Source of the DNA: Streptomyces griseochromogenes
GTDB taxonomy: Bacteria > Actinomycetota > Actinomycetes > Streptomycetales > Streptomycetaceae
Direction of reading: 5' to 3'
Length of the DNA: 64,000 nucleotides
Assembly (NCBI RefSeq): GCF_001542625.1
Contig: NZ_CP016279.1
Location: forward strand, 10,540,001 to 10,604,000
The notes under the pieces are model-generated. The model did not search any database and was not told where the DNA came from. It worked only from the letters and a program-made list of their open reading frames with translations. Shown here in pieces: positions 41,030 to 50,491 of this stretch (position 1 is its first letter; each line of letters begins with the position of its first letter). The translations under genes and the position numbers were made by a program.

Positions 41030-42526
41030 TCAGTCGCGTTTGCAGATGCGGTCCAGCAGGTTCGCCGTGGCCCGCTGGATCCGGGGGTCCACATGGCCGG
41101 GGCGGTCCAGGGACGGGGACCAGGCGAAGGTGCCGGCGGCGAACACCCAGGCGCCGGAGGGCGCGCGGTACAGCGACGTCTCCTGGTGGCGCAGAACGCC
41201 GTCGTTGTCGGTGTAGGGGGAATGCGCGAGGAGGATGCGCTCCTCGTGCTCGGGCAGCGGGGTGCGCGGGAAGTACCGGTCGGCCTCGCCGGCGACCAGG
41301 CCGTCGATCGCGTCCCCCTCGTGCGCGCCGGTCGCCTCCCACAGCCAGTGGCCCGCGTTGCGGACGATCAGCGGATGCGGCTCGGGCACCCGGCCCGCGT
41401 ACTGGATGCCGACCAGTTGCTGCTCGGGCCGGTCGATCTCGCGCCACAGCACCGGTTTTCCGGGGCCCTTGCGCTTGCGGCAGGTCAGCAGCCGGTCGGG
41501 GACACCGGACGGTGAGGGCCCCAACTCCACCTGCCAGTACATGGTGTTGGCGGAGAGGAAGACCAGCGAGGTGCCCCGGTCGCGGGCCTCCTCCACAGCG
41601 CGGCGCATCGGCACGGACCAGTACTCGTCGTGGCCCGGGAAGACCAGGCCCCGGTAGCGGGTCGGGTCGATGCGGCCGGCGTGCAGATCGCGGGCGTCGG
41701 CGTAGGCGAGGTCGTAGCCGTAGCGCTCGGCCCAGCGGATGAAGTCGTAGGCGTGGCCGACGTGCAGCGGCAGGCCGGCGCCCGCGTACGGACGGTCGAA
41801 GGAGACGGTCGTGGCCGCGTCGGCCTCGCCGAGCAGCCGGCCCCCCTCGTCCCAGGCGTGGTAGAGGCTGGCGCCGGTGCGGCCGTCCTCCGGGTAGAGG
41901 TTGTACGCCTGCCAGGTGATGTCGGGCAGCAGCAGGAGCAGGTCGGCGGGCTGGTCGTCGCGGACCGTGAAGGGCACGTGGGAGCGGTAGCCGTCGGCGG
42001 TGGTGAGGACGGCCACATAGGCGCCGATGCTCCAGTGGGAGGGCACCTGGAGGCGCCAGGAGAGCCACCAGTGGTGGCAGGAGACCGTGCGGTCGGCGGC
42101 CAGCGGCTGGGGCTGGACGATGCCGGAGAGCCGGGGACTGGTGGTGATCTTGGCGGCGCCGTCGCCGCCGTAGTGGCCGATCCGGTAGATGTCCACGCTG
42201 AACTGCTGCGGCGGGTCGACCGTGATGTGGAAGTCGATGGCCTCCCCGGGCGTGACCGCACCGGTGGAGGTGAAGCCCTTGATCTGGCGGTGCACATCGT
42301 CGGCCGCGCGGGGGCCGGCACCCGCCGGGCGTGGCGCCGGGACGCGCGGCCGCTCGCCGGCCGGCTGTTGCGGACTCGGGTCGACGTACCAGGGCACGAC
42401 GTGGCCCGTGTCGTCGAAGTAGGTCTCACTGCCACGCAGCCAGGGAACCGGGCCCTGGCCGAAGGGATCCGTGACGGCGTGCGCGAGTGCTCCGGACTCC
42501 CAGCGGCGGATGCGATCCGAGGCCAT
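41030..42526 (-). CDS. N,N-dimethylformamidase beta-subunit-like protein
   Basis: 498 aa, ATG with GGAGGGGAGC upstream. Large C-terminal region (about 150-495) resembles the LargeC domain of N,N-dimethylformamidase: LLLLPDITWQAYNLYPEDGR, FDRPYAGAGLPLHVGHAYDF, YRGLVFPGHDEYWSVPMRRA and SLVFLSANTMYWQVEL. The N-terminal third has an Ig-like beta fold (IDFHITVDPPQQFSVDIYRI). No signal peptide is visible. Actual activity on DMF is doubtful; conserved near purC in Streptomyces. Confidence 0.85.
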   Translation of the reverse strand: MASDRIRRWESGALAHAVTDPFGQGPVPWLRGSETYFDDTGHVVPWYVDPSPQQPAGERPRVPAPRPAGAGPRAADDVHRQIKGFTSTGAVTPGEAIDFHITVDPPQQFSVDIYRIGHYGGDGAAKITTSPRLSGIVQPQPLAADRTVSCHHWWLSWRLQVPSHWSIGAYVAVLTTADGYRSHVPFTVRDDQPADLLLLLPDITWQAYNLYPEDGRTGASLYHAWDEGGRLLGEADAATTVSFDRPYAGAGLPLHVGHAYDFIRWAERYGYDLAYADARDLHAGRIDPTRYRGLVFPGHDEYWSVPMRRAVEEARDRGTSLVFLSANTMYWQVELGPSPSGVPDRLLTCRKRKGPGKPVLWREIDRPEQQLVGIQYAGRVPEPHPLIVRNAGHWLWEATGAHEGDAIDGLVAGEADRYFPRTPLPEHEERILLAHSPYTDNDGVLRHQETSLYRAPSGAWVFAAGTFAWSPSLDRPGHVDPRIQRATANLLDRICKRD

Positions 42527-42738
42527 GGTCGCTCCCCTCCCTCATGCCCCCGTGCCCTGTGTCGGTCGTGCTCGGTCGCGCTGTCGTATGTCGCATGCCT
42601 TTGCCATGTGCGCGGTCGATCCCAGCACATCACATAACGCACGGGCTCGGTCACTATTCGTTGCGAATTGACCTGAAGTGGAAGACGGTGCTCCGCTACG
42701 TCGCCGGGTCGGTCACCACACCGGGTGGGCCGGCCGGG

Positions 42739-44535
42739 TCAGACGAGCCGCACCGGCTTCTCCGGACGTATGCCGGTCTCGGCCAGCCAGGCGCGCAGCG
42801 GGCCCGAGTCTCCCTCCTCGATCAGGCTGAGCACCTTGGGTGCGAGATCGGGGGCTCTCTCCCCGCCGAGCAGCAGGGAGGGGCCGTCCAGCCAGTCCAG
42901 GGCGGGGGCCGCACCGGCCGTGTCCACGGCGGCGCAGCACACCATCGCCGTGACGTGGTCGGCGAGCAGTTCCCGGGCCGTGCGCGGGGGCTGGAGCGGG
43001 AACAGCGGCAGGGCTCCCTCGTCCCACAGGGCGCTTTCGCTTCCCAGGGCCTGTCCGGCGGCGGTCGCGCCCCGCGGTGCGCAAGCCTCCTCGCGGGCCA
43101 GCGCCGCGCTCAGGCCCGCGGCGAGGACGGAGCCGCGCTCGGTGCCGGAGCCGGTGTCCTCGTCCCCGTACTCCGCGGCGCCGGCGCTCTCCTCGTCCGG
43201 GGCGGCCGGCTGGGGGACTCCGGGACGGACGCACGCCGGGTGGGCCGGCTCGGTCAGGTGGTCCAGGACGCGGGCCAGCGTGGGGCCGCCGGGGCCGGAA
43301 GCGGCCGGGGCGAACGTGGGGCGGACACCGAGGGAGTCCAGGACGCGGTGCAGCCGGGCCGCGTCCGCGCGCCAGGTCCGGTCGACGACCTCCTCCGGAT
43401 ACGCCTGCCAGTCCACCGGGGCCCAGTCCGGTCCGGACTCGGCCGGGACGCCGTGGAAGAGACGGGCGGCGAGCAGCGAGGCGGCCTCGTCCACCGTGCC
43501 GGGCTCCTCCAGGAGGTCGCAGGCGGGGCGCTCGCCGAGGCGGGAGGCGAAGCCCTCGGCCAGCCGGTCGCGCCGGGACAGCTCGGTGAGCGCGGCCACG
43601 ACGCCCGCGTCCAGCCGGGAGGGCCAGCGGCCCATGCGCCAGGCGGGCAGCGCCACCTTGGTCAGCAGACGGTCCCAGCCCGCGTAGGCGAGCCCGACCT
43701 GCTCCTGGGCGACGATCCGCAGTCCGTAGTCCACGGCCTGCGCGCGCTCGGCCGCCGCCGCCGCGACCCCGCGCTCCATCAAGGTCGCGTGCTCACGGCA
43801 GGCGCGCAGCAGCAGCCGCGCGACCCAGCCGAGGGCGGCGCACACCCCGCGGGTCACGGCACAGCGGCCGGAGGTCATGGCGACGGCCACCGCCGCGTCC
43901 AGACCGCGCACATAGCGGCGGGCGGCCGCTATGTCCGGGTGCGCCGAGGGGCCCGTACCGGCGACGACCGGGGCGAGGACCGCGCGCAGCTCGCCGACGC
44001 GCATCCACCACAGGAACGGGGAGCCGATGACGAGGACAGGGGCGGTGGCGGCACGGCGCTGTGCCCGGAAGCCCGGTCCGGGGCCCGCTATCTCGTCGTG
44101 CGCCGGACGCGGGGGCGGGCCGTGGGCCGGATGGGTCCGGTCCTCCAGCCAGCTGTCGCAGTCCGGGGTGAGCGCTATGGCCGAGGGCGCCGGGACGTCG
44201 AGGCGGTCGGCGAGGTCGCGCACCAGCCGGTACAGATCCGGGGCGGAGGCCTCCGGGATCGGGATCGTCGGGCTCACGGCCGGGCGGGCGCGGGCCACGA
44301 CCAGGGCGATGCCCGCGGCGGCCAGCAGCACGAGCACGGCGGGCACGCCCACGACCCAGCGGGCCGCGTCCCAGCCCGGACCGACGAGATGGCCGGTGGA
44401 ACCGCCGGCCAGCAGGATCACCTCGGCGGCCGCCGGCAGCACGGCCACCGCCAGCGCCCGGCTCCGAAGGCGCAGCACGGCCAGGGCCCGGGAGCGCGCC
44501 GCCTGCGCGCCCGCCTCCACACCGATTCCGCTCAC
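42739..44535 (-). CDS. Membrane protein with degenerate M48-like layout, function unknown
   Basis: 598 aa, GTG start behind GGTGAGG. N-terminal TM pair: AVLPAAAEVILLAGG near 30-47 and VVGVPAVLVLLAAAGIALVV near 62-82; a third hydrophobic stretch at about 195 (VLVIGSPFLWWMRVGEL). The arrangement of TM pair, catalytic-domain-like region and ALTPDCDSWLE recalls M48 peptidases, but no HExxH is present, so proteolysis is unlikely. The C-terminal half is Ala/Glu/Arg-rich. It sits between purD and the formamidase-like gene, as a conserved hypothetical does in other Streptomyces. Confidence 0.75.
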   Translation of the reverse strand: MSGIGVEAGAQAARSRALAVLRLRSRALAVAVLPAAAEVILLAGGSTGHLVGPGWDAARWVVGVPAVLVLLAAAGIALVVARARPAVSPTIPIPEASAPDLYRLVRDLADRLDVPAPSAIALTPDCDSWLEDRTHPAHGPPPRPAHDEIAGPGPGFRAQRRAATAPVLVIGSPFLWWMRVGELRAVLAPVVAGTGPSAHPDIAAARRYVRGLDAAVAVAMTSGRCAVTRGVCAALGWVARLLLRACREHATLMERGVAAAAAERAQAVDYGLRIVAQEQVGLAYAGWDRLLTKVALPAWRMGRWPSRLDAGVVAALTELSRRDRLAEGFASRLGERPACDLLEEPGTVDEAASLLAARLFHGVPAESGPDWAPVDWQAYPEEVVDRTWRADAARLHRVLDSLGVRPTFAPAASGPGGPTLARVLDHLTEPAHPACVRPGVPQPAAPDEESAGAAEYGDEDTGSGTERGSVLAAGLSAALAREEACAPRGATAAGQALGSESALWDEGALPLFPLQPPRTARELLADHVTAMVCCAAVDTAGAAPALDWLDGPSLLLGGERAPDLAPKVLSLIEEGDSGPLRAWLAETGIRPEKPVRLV

Positions 44536-44755
44536 GAGCCGACCTCACCCCCTCCCTGCCGTGTCCCGCGCTGTCCTGGCGTTGCTCACTCCCCCACTGT
44601 GGCACCCGCCACTGACATCGCAATGCCGGTGGGCCAAGTGCCGGAACGCTTGCGCCGCACCCTAGTTGGGGCCTCGGTCCCCGTCAGCCGGATGGGCGAT
44701 TGCTCACTCGATGGAATGGCTTTGGTCAGAGGTGGGTGACAGAAAGCAAAGATCA

Positions 44756-44779
44756 GGCCCCGGATTCTCATCCGGGGCC
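44756..44779 (-). terminator. purD terminator, distal hairpin
   Basis: Perfect 10-bp stem (44756-44765 with 44770-44779), 4-nt loop, followed on the minus strand by a T-containing stretch. Confidence 0.75.
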
Positions 44780-44796
44780 CGGGTGGCTTCGAGGTG

Positions 44797-44826
44797 CACG
44801 CGGCCGACCGCTTCACCGGCCGCGTG
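44797..44826 (-). terminator. purD terminator, proximal hairpin
   Basis: 10-bp stem (44797-44806 with 44817-44826), 10 bp beyond the purD stop. Confidence 0.65.
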
Positions 44827-44835
44827 TCTCGGCCC

Positions 44836-46098
44836 TCACGCCTCGGCCGTCGCCTCGGCCGCCTTCGCCGCGATGTCCGTGCGGTGCTGCGAGCCGTCGA
44901 GACGGATACGGGCCACCGCCCGGTACGCCCGCTCACGGGCCTCGACCAGGTCCTGGCCGGTCGCCGTGACGGACAGCACACGTCCGCCCGCGCTGACGAT
45001 CGCGCCACCGTCCCGCTTCGTCCCGGCGTGCAGGACGTAGGCGTGCGGGGTGTCCTCGGCGGTCACCTCGTCCAGGCCGCCGATCGGGTCGCCGGTGCGC
45101 GGGGTGCCGGGGTAGTTGTGGGAGGCGACGACCACGGTGACGGCCGCGTCCTCGCTCCAGCGCAGGGGCTCCAGGACGTCGAGGGTGCCCTTCGCCGCGG
45201 CCAGCAGCACCCCGGCCAGCGGGGTCTTCAGGCGGGCCAGCACGACCTGGGTCTCGGGGTCGCCGAAGCGGGCGTTGAACTCGATGACACGGACGCCGCG
45301 CGAGGTGATCGCGAGCCCCGCGTAGAGCAGACCGGAGAACGGCGTGCCACGGCGGCGCATCTCGTCCACCGTCGGCTGCAGCACCGTCTGCAGCACCTCT
45401 TCGACCAGCTGCGGATCGGCCCAGGGCAGGGGCGAGTACGCGCCCATGCCGCCCGTGTTCGGGCCCTCGTCGCCGTCCAGGGCGCGCTTGAAGTCCTGGG
45501 CGGGCTGCAGCGGCACGACGCTCTGCCCGTCGGTGATGGCGAACAGGGACACCTCGGGGCCGTCGAGGAACTCCTCGATGACGACGCGCTCGCACCCGGC
45601 CGCGTGCGCCTTGGCCGCCTCGATGTCGTCGGTGACCACGACACCCTTGCCGGCGGCCAGCCCGTCGTCCTTGACCACGTAGGGCGCGCCGAACGCGTCG
45701 AGGGCCTCGGCGACCTCCTCCTGAGTCGTGCAGACGTACGACCGCGCGGTCGGTACCCCGGCCTCCGCCATGACGTCCTTGGCGAAGGCCTTGGACCCCT
45801 CGAGCTGAGCGGCCTTCCCGGAGGGGCCGAAGACGGGGATGCCCGCCTCGCGCACGGCGTCGGCCACACCGGCGACCAGCGGGGCCTCCGGGCCGACGAC
45901 GACGAGGCCGGCACCGAGGTCGCCGGCCAGCGCGGCCACGGCCTTGCCGTCGAGCGCGTCGACCTGGCGCAGCTCGGCCACCTCGGCGATGCCTGCGTTG
46001 CCGGGGGCGCAGTACAGCGCGGTGACGTCGGGGTCGAGGGACAGGGAGCGGCACAGGGCGTGTTCGCGGGCGCCGCTGCCGATGACGAGGACCTTCAC
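44836..46098 (-). CDS. purD: Phosphoribosylamine-glycine ligase (GAR synthetase)
   Basis: 420 aa. GTG at 46098 gives the standard start MKVLVIGSGAREHALCRSLS. ATP-grasp enzyme: GLAAGKGVVVTDDIEAAKAH, and LDGDEGPNTGGMGAYSPLP (family signature), VIEFNARFGDPETQVVL. It makes GAR from phosphoribosylamine and glycine, the step after PurF. Monocistronic between dnaX and the membrane protein gene. Confidence 0.97.
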   Translation of the reverse strand: MKVLVIGSGAREHALCRSLSLDPDVTALYCAPGNAGIAEVAELRQVDALDGKAVAALAGDLGAGLVVVGPEAPLVAGVADAVREAGIPVFGPSGKAAQLEGSKAFAKDVMAEAGVPTARSYVCTTQEEVAEALDAFGAPYVVKDDGLAAGKGVVVTDDIEAAKAHAAGCERVVIEEFLDGPEVSLFAITDGQSVVPLQPAQDFKRALDGDEGPNTGGMGAYSPLPWADPQLVEEVLQTVLQPTVDEMRRRGTPFSGLLYAGLAITSRGVRVIEFNARFGDPETQVVLARLKTPLAGVLLAAAKGTLDVLEPLRWSEDAAVTVVVASHNYPGTPRTGDPIGGLDEVTAEDTPHAYVLHAGTKRDGGAIVSAGGRVLSVTATGQDLVEARERAYRAVARIRLDGSQHRTDIAAKAAEATAEA

Positions 46099-46343
46099 GG
46101 GGGTCAGCCTAATGGCAAGGTTGCCGAAGCTCGGGGGGCGGGGAAGTTGTGCGTTCCTCCTAAGGGCGCCCGGCGCAGGTGCGGGGCGACAGCGTGGCGG
46201 CGCCCGGGCCGGCACAGGATGCCGGCGCCGTCGGCCCCCGCCCTTCGGCGCATCGGCATGAACGGCCTCGACCCCGAACGCCGGACGAGCGGTGCTCACC
46301 CACCGGCGTCGAAGAGGACCAGTCGAAGAGGATCAGAGCAGGA

Positions 46344-48638
46344 TCACTCGTTGGAGAACTCCTCCACCACCGTCGCCCCCAGCTCCCGGACGATCAGGTC
46401 GTGCCCGGACAGGGCCGACTCGTCGAGGTCGGGGTCGTCGTCCTCGGGGATGTCGTCCTCCGGGGCGACCGGGGGCGGCTCGGGCGCGGCGGCGGGCCGC
46501 GGGGCAGGGCCGGCCGGCGCCGGGGTGGCCTGGGCGCCGCCCTGAGGTGCGGCGGGCGCGGGGGAGGCGGGCTGGGAGGCCGCCGGGCGAGGGGCCGCGG
46601 GAGCGCCGTAGCCACCGCCGGCGGGCGTGCCGCCGTAGCCCGCGCCTCCGCCGAAGCCCGGTGAGCCGCCGGACGGCGGGGGCACGGAGCCGCCCGAGGG
46701 GTCGACGACCGCCTCGATCTTCCACTGCACGTTGAACTGCTCGGACAGCGCCTGGCGCAGCACGTCCTCGCTGCCGCTGCTCGCGAAGTTGTCACGGGCA
46801 CCGGCGTTGACGAAGCCGAGCTGGAGGGTGGTGCCGTCGAAGCCGGCCACCTGGGCGTTCTGGCTGAGCAGGATCCAGGTGAAGCGGCGGCGGTTCTTCA
46901 CCGCCTCCAGGATGTTCGGCCAGAGCATGCGGGGGTCGAGGCCGCCGGCGGGGGCGGCCGGAGCCGGGGCCGAGGGAGCGGCCGGAGCCGCGGGCGCCTG
47001 GCGCTGGGGCTGTGCCGGAGCGGGGCTCTGCTGGGCTCCGGCCGGAGCGGCAGTGGGCCAGCCACCGGGCCGCCGGCCGCCGCCGGCGGGGGCGGCGGTG
47101 GGCCAGGCACCCGGGGCCGGGGCCGCAGGGGCGGGTGCCGCAGGGGCGGGTGCCGCGGGGGTGGCCGAGGGGGCCGGAGCGGGAGCGGGCGCCTGGGGCG
47201 CGGGCTCGGGAGCCGCCGGAGCCGGTGCGGGTGTGGGTGCGGGGGCTGCCGGTGCGGGAGCTGCCGGTGCGGGTGCGGGAGTCATGGGCGCCGCGGCGGC
47301 CGGAGCACCCTGACCGCCGGAACCACCCCCCGCCCGTACGGCCGCGCGGGCGGCGGCGGGCCCACCACCGGGCGGCACCGGCGCGCCGCCCTGGGCCATG
47401 CCCCCCTGGGCCATACCGGCGTGGGCCTCGGGTCCGGGGACGTACCCCATGGCGGGCGCACTGCCCCCGCCAGCGAAGCCGACGCCGCGCTCGAGGCGGT
47501 CGAGGCGGGCCATCACGGAACGCTCGTCCCCGTAGGCGGCCGGGAGCAGCACGCGTGCGCAGATGAGTTCGAGCTGGAGGCGGGGCGAGGTGGCTCCGCG
47601 CATCTCGGTGAGGCCCTCGTTGACGAGGTCGGCGGCACGGCTCAGCTCAGCGGCGCCGAACGTCCCGGCCTGGGCCTGCATACGCTCCAGCACGTCGGCC
47701 GGGGCGTCGATGAGCCCCTTCTCCACCGCGTCCGGCACGGCGGCGAGGATGACCAGGTCCCGCAGCCGCTCCAGCAGGTCGGTGACGAAGCGCCGCGGAT
47801 CGTTGCCGCCCTCGATGATCCGGTCCACGACCTCGAAGGCCGCCGCCCCGTCACCGGTGGCGAAGGCCTCGACGACGGAGTCGAGCAGGGACCCGTCGGT
47901 GTACCCGAGCAGCGAGGTGGCCATGGCATAGGTCACACCCTCCTCGCGCGCGCCGGCGAGGAGCTGGTCCATGACGGACATGGAGTCACGCACGGAACCG
48001 GCGCCGGCCCGCACGACGAGCGGGAGCACACCCTCCTCGACGGGGATGTTCTCCCGTCCGCACACCTCGGCCAGGTAGTCCCGCAGCGTCCCCGGCGGCA
48101 CGAGCCGGAACGGATAGTGATGGGTCCGCGACCGGATCGTCCCGATGACCTTCTCGGGCTCGGTGGTGGCGAAGATGAACTTGAGATGCTCCGGGGGCTC
48201 CTCGACCACCTTCAGCAGAGCGTTGAAGCCGGCCGACGTGACCATGTGGGCCTCGTCGATGATGTAGATCTTGTACCTGCTGCCGGCAGGGCCGAAGAAG
48301 GCCTTCTCGCGCAGCTCACGGGCGTCGTCCACGCCACCGTGGGAGGCGGCGTCGATCTCGATGACGTCGATGGACCCCGGGCCGTTCCTGGCCAGGTCCT
48401 GGCAGGACTGGCACTCCCCGCAGGGCGTCGGGGTGGGACCTTGCTCACAGTTCAGACAGCGCGCCAGGATGCGCGCGCTGGTCGTCTTCCCGCACCCGCG
48501 CGGCCCGCTGAACAGGTACGCGTGATTGACCCGGTTGTTCCGCAGCGCCTGCTGCAGCGGGTCGGTGACATGCTCCTGCCCGATGACCTCGGCAAAGGTC
48601 TCCGGGCGATAGCGGCGGTACAGCGCGAGAGACGACAC
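46344..48638 (-). CDS. dnaX: DNA polymerase III subunit gamma/tau
   Basis: 764 aa. GTG at 48638 gives MSSLALYRRYRPETFAEVIG; the open frame further upstream overlaps the SRP RNA gene. Walker A FSGPRGCGKTTSARIL, four zinc-binding Cys in CLNCEQGPTPTPCGECQSC, Walker B IYIIDEAHMV, SRC motif TIRSRTHH. After residue about 380 there is a long Pro/Ala/Gly-rich linker, interrupted by a short folded block (PRMLWPNILEAVKNRRRFTW), and an acidic tail. It is the clamp-loader subunit of the replisome. No slippery heptamer for a frameshift was found. Confidence 0.96.
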   Translation of the reverse strand: MSSLALYRRYRPETFAEVIGQEHVTDPLQQALRNNRVNHAYLFSGPRGCGKTTSARILARCLNCEQGPTPTPCGECQSCQDLARNGPGSIDVIEIDAASHGGVDDARELREKAFFGPAGSRYKIYIIDEAHMVTSAGFNALLKVVEEPPEHLKFIFATTEPEKVIGTIRSRTHHYPFRLVPPGTLRDYLAEVCGRENIPVEEGVLPLVVRAGAGSVRDSMSVMDQLLAGAREEGVTYAMATSLLGYTDGSLLDSVVEAFATGDGAAAFEVVDRIIEGGNDPRRFVTDLLERLRDLVILAAVPDAVEKGLIDAPADVLERMQAQAGTFGAAELSRAADLVNEGLTEMRGATSPRLQLELICARVLLPAAYGDERSVMARLDRLERGVGFAGGGSAPAMGYVPGPEAHAGMAQGGMAQGGAPVPPGGGPAAARAAVRAGGGSGGQGAPAAAAPMTPAPAPAAPAPAAPAPTPAPAPAAPEPAPQAPAPAPAPSATPAAPAPAAPAPAAPAPGAWPTAAPAGGGRRPGGWPTAAPAGAQQSPAPAQPQRQAPAAPAAPSAPAPAAPAGGLDPRMLWPNILEAVKNRRRFTWILLSQNAQVAGFDGTTLQLGFVNAGARDNFASSGSEDVLRQALSEQFNVQWKIEAVVDPSGGSVPPPSGGSPGFGGGAGYGGTPAGGGYGAPAAPRPAASQPASPAPAAPQGGAQATPAPAGPAPRPAAAPEPPPVAPEDDIPEDDDPDLDESALSGHDLIVRELGATVVEEFSNE

Positions 48639-48722
48639 GCATACGAGGTTATAGGCGCCCACCGACAACCAGCCCCGCCCAAGGCGCCGCCCCGGCGGCC
48701 GGACCCCGTCCCGCGAACGCAA

Positions 48723-48819
48723 GCGCCCCCCACGCACCCGCCAGAGCCGACCTACCCTTGCTGCCTTCCGGCCCTGGGGGAGTTCAGTCAGATAGCGCCA
48801 CGTGAGGGGCTGCGCCCAA
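48723..48819 (-). ncRNA. ffs: Signal recognition particle RNA (4.5S type)
   Basis: On the minus strand the apical part reads CCCAGGGCCGGAAGGCAGCA then AGGGTAGGTCGG, the GNRA-capped, Ffh-binding domain IV of SRP RNA. The outer strands pair around GCAGCCCCTCACG and GCGTGGGGGGCGC. About 97 nt; the exact ends are estimated from the pairing. It lies just upstream of dnaX on the same strand, its usual place in Streptomyces. Confidence 0.93.
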
Positions 48820-48911
48820 CAGTACCCGATCGCGGCCCACGGGCTGTACCCGATGCGGGCCTGCGGGAACGAGTTCGCGAGCACTCCCCTCGGTCATGTA
48901 ATGTTTCCGGC

Positions 48912-48999
48912 GGAGGATTCGCCTAGAGGCCTAGGGCGCACGCTTGGAAAGCGTGTTGGGGGCAACCCCTCACGAGTTCGAATCTCGTATCCTCCGCCA
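48912..48999 (+). tRNA. tRNA-Ser(GGA)
   Basis: 88 nt with encoded CCA. Acceptor GGAGGAT/ATCCTCC, anticodon loop TTGGAAA (GGA), long variable arm, T-loop TTCGAAT. The only tRNA in the window with genomic CCA. Confidence 0.97.
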
Positions 49000-49020
49000 G
49001 TGCCTCACCGGGCACGATGT

Positions 49021-49054
49021 CGAAGGGCCCCACTGTTCGCAGTGGGGCCCTTCG
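49021..49054 (+). terminator. tRNA-Ser terminator with UUCG tetraloop
   Basis: Perfect 15-bp stem (49021-49035 with 49040-49054) around TTCG. Confidence 0.9.
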
Positions 49055-49084
49055 ACGTTGTCCGTCCCAGTTTCCGTTTCGGCT

Positions 49085-49120
49085 CAGAGGGCCGGACCAC
49101 ATCCGTGGTCCGGCCCTCTG
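49085..49120. terminator. Second hairpin, after the DED-domain gene
   Basis: Perfect 16-bp stem (49085-49100 with 49105-49120), 4-nt loop. It is placed to stop minus-strand transcription from the 49.2-53.2 kb operon. Confidence 0.85.
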
Positions 49121-49217
49121 GCGTATGTCCGTCTCGGTCGGTCTTCCGGCCCGTCCCCCGGCAGTGGCTCCGGGCTGGGTGCCGGAGTCGCCGAGGGGCC
49201 GGTTCGTCAGGGGAGGA

Positions 49218-49688
49218 TCAGTCCTCGTCGGGGTCGAGGACGCGGCCCTTGAGCCTGATGGGATTGGCGGCGCCCACCCGGAGCTCGCCGTCGGTGTAGC
49301 GGCCCGGCGTCGCGCCGTCGACGGCGGTGACCTGGGCCGCGTAGCCGAGAGCCTCCTGGTTGGTGGACAGGTACGGGTTGTGGGTGAAGGTCAGCTTGCG
49401 GCCCGAGTCGGCCAGCTTGCCCTGGGTGGTCTTCAGGTTGCCCTTGGCCTGGAGCGTGTTGACGTCGTGGTAGGCCCAGGAGAGCCAGCCGGTGAACGCG
49501 AAGCCCGTGGGTGCCTTGAGGGTGAAGGTGACGTCGCCGGGGTTCACCGGGTCCGGGACGGTGCTGAGGATGCCGAAGCTGAGGTGGGCCGGGACTCCGC
49601 CCGGCGCGTCCTCCACGATGCCCTGCTGGAGGATGTACAGCTTGTTCTCGGCTCCCGGCTGAACGGGGGCCTCGGTCTGCGTGGCCAT
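49218..49688 (-). CDS. Stand-alone DED-tail domain protein
   Basis: 156 aa, ATG behind AAGGGAA. Nearly the whole protein is one beta-rich domain with LYILQQGIVEDAPGGVPAHL near residue 17, TLKAPTGFAFTGWLSWAYHD, GATPGRYTDGELRVG and a C-terminal VLDPDED. The same landmarks occur at the C-termini of the NHL-repeat protein (53376-54980) and the Gly/Tyr-rich protein (55612-56226) of this locus. No signal peptide or TM helix. I do not recognise the family. Last gene of a four-gene minus operon. Confidence 0.82.
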   Translation of the reverse strand: MATQTEAPVQPGAENKLYILQQGIVEDAPGGVPAHLSFGILSTVPDPVNPGDVTFTLKAPTGFAFTGWLSWAYHDVNTLQAKGNLKTTQGKLADSGRKLTFTHNPYLSTNQEALGYAAQVTAVDGATPGRYTDGELRVGAANPIRLKGRVLDPDED

Positions 49689-49795
49689 GGTTTCCCTTCT
49701 GTGGGTGGGGGTGTCCGCGTGCGCGGATCCGCTGGTCGCGGGCTTGGGGGTGGGCTCGCTCACGGGCCGTCGGGGCCGGAGCCGGACGCCTCGGG

Positions 49796-50491
49796 TCAGG
49801 CGGGGTGCGCGGGGTCGGTGGGCGCGTGGTCGGCCAGCAGCGGGCCGAGGACGACGAGGGCGCCGAGGGTGACGTCCTCGTAGAGGTAGAAACCCGCTTC
49901 CAGAGGCGGCGGCTCGTCGTCGGTGCGCTCGTCGTCGTCGGCGTCGTCGGCGGCGGCGTCCGGGGTGGTCCCGTGTCCGGTGTCGTCCGGTCCGACGTGG
50001 GGGGCGGGCGTGGAGAGCAGGTCCGTGAGGTCCTGTGCGGCGCCCTGGAGGGCGGTGCGGGCGGTGCTGACCAGCAGGCGCAGGGGGAGGTCGAGGGCGT
50101 TGGCGGTGCGCTGGCCGGGGATCAGCTTCGCCGCGGTGGGGGCCTGTGCGGTGGCGGCGGCGAGCCACTGCACGGGCAGGACGCAGGCGGAGACGATCCG
50201 CTCGCGGGACATGAGGGGCGGGGGCTCGCCGTCGATCATGAGGTCCTCCCACTCCATGAGGTCGAAGAGGAACTGGCCGCCCTTGTAGAGGGGCCAGGGG
50301 CGGACCGTGTCGAGCAGGACGCGGGCGCGTTCGGGTTCGCGTCGGCGCAGAGCCACGCCGTGCCTGGCCAGGGTGCACAGGCACTGGCGCAGACAGCTGT
50401 TGGTGCCGCCGAGGAACGCGAAGGCCCGGTGGTCGGTCGAGGTCAGCGGGCCGGGGACGGTGGCGTCGGCCGGCGGGGGTGTGGTGGTCAC
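49796..50491 (-). CDS. Unknown acidic protein coupled to the polyprenyl synthase gene
   Basis: 231 aa. GTG overlaps the stop of the upstream polyprenyl synthase gene (GTGA), so the two are made together. Notable: AFLGGTNSCLRQCLCTLARH (three Cys in a helix-like stretch), WPLYKGGQFLFDLMEWEDLM, and a central leucine-rich helical segment. A strongly acidic linker (DDADDDERTDDEPPPLE) precedes a final hydrophobic strand GFYLYEDVTLGALVVLGPLL. No family recognised and no signal peptide. Likely a partner of the synthase or the DED-domain proteins. Confidence 0.75.
   Translation of the reverse strand: MTTTPPPADATVPGPLTSTDHRAFAFLGGTNSCLRQCLCTLARHGVALRRREPERARVLLDTVRPWPLYKGGQFLFDLMEWEDLMIDGEPPPLMSRERIVSACVLPVQWLAAATAQAPTAAKLIPGQRTANALDLPLRLLVSTARTALQGAAQDLTDLLSTPAPHVGPDDTGHGTTPDAAADDADDDERTDDEPPPLEAGFYLYEDVTLGALVVLGPLLADHAPTDPAHPA

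Larger units (their letters stand above)
44536..44835. other. purD terminator region
   Basis: 300 bp containing two hairpins after purD (44756-44779, 44797-44826) and the leader of the membrane protein gene. No ORF of interest. Confidence 0.5.

Noticed and set aside
46898..47313. Pro/Ala repeats in dnaX as a separate repeat element or gene
   Set aside because: They are the low-complexity linker of the gamma/tau protein in frame; no independent gene.
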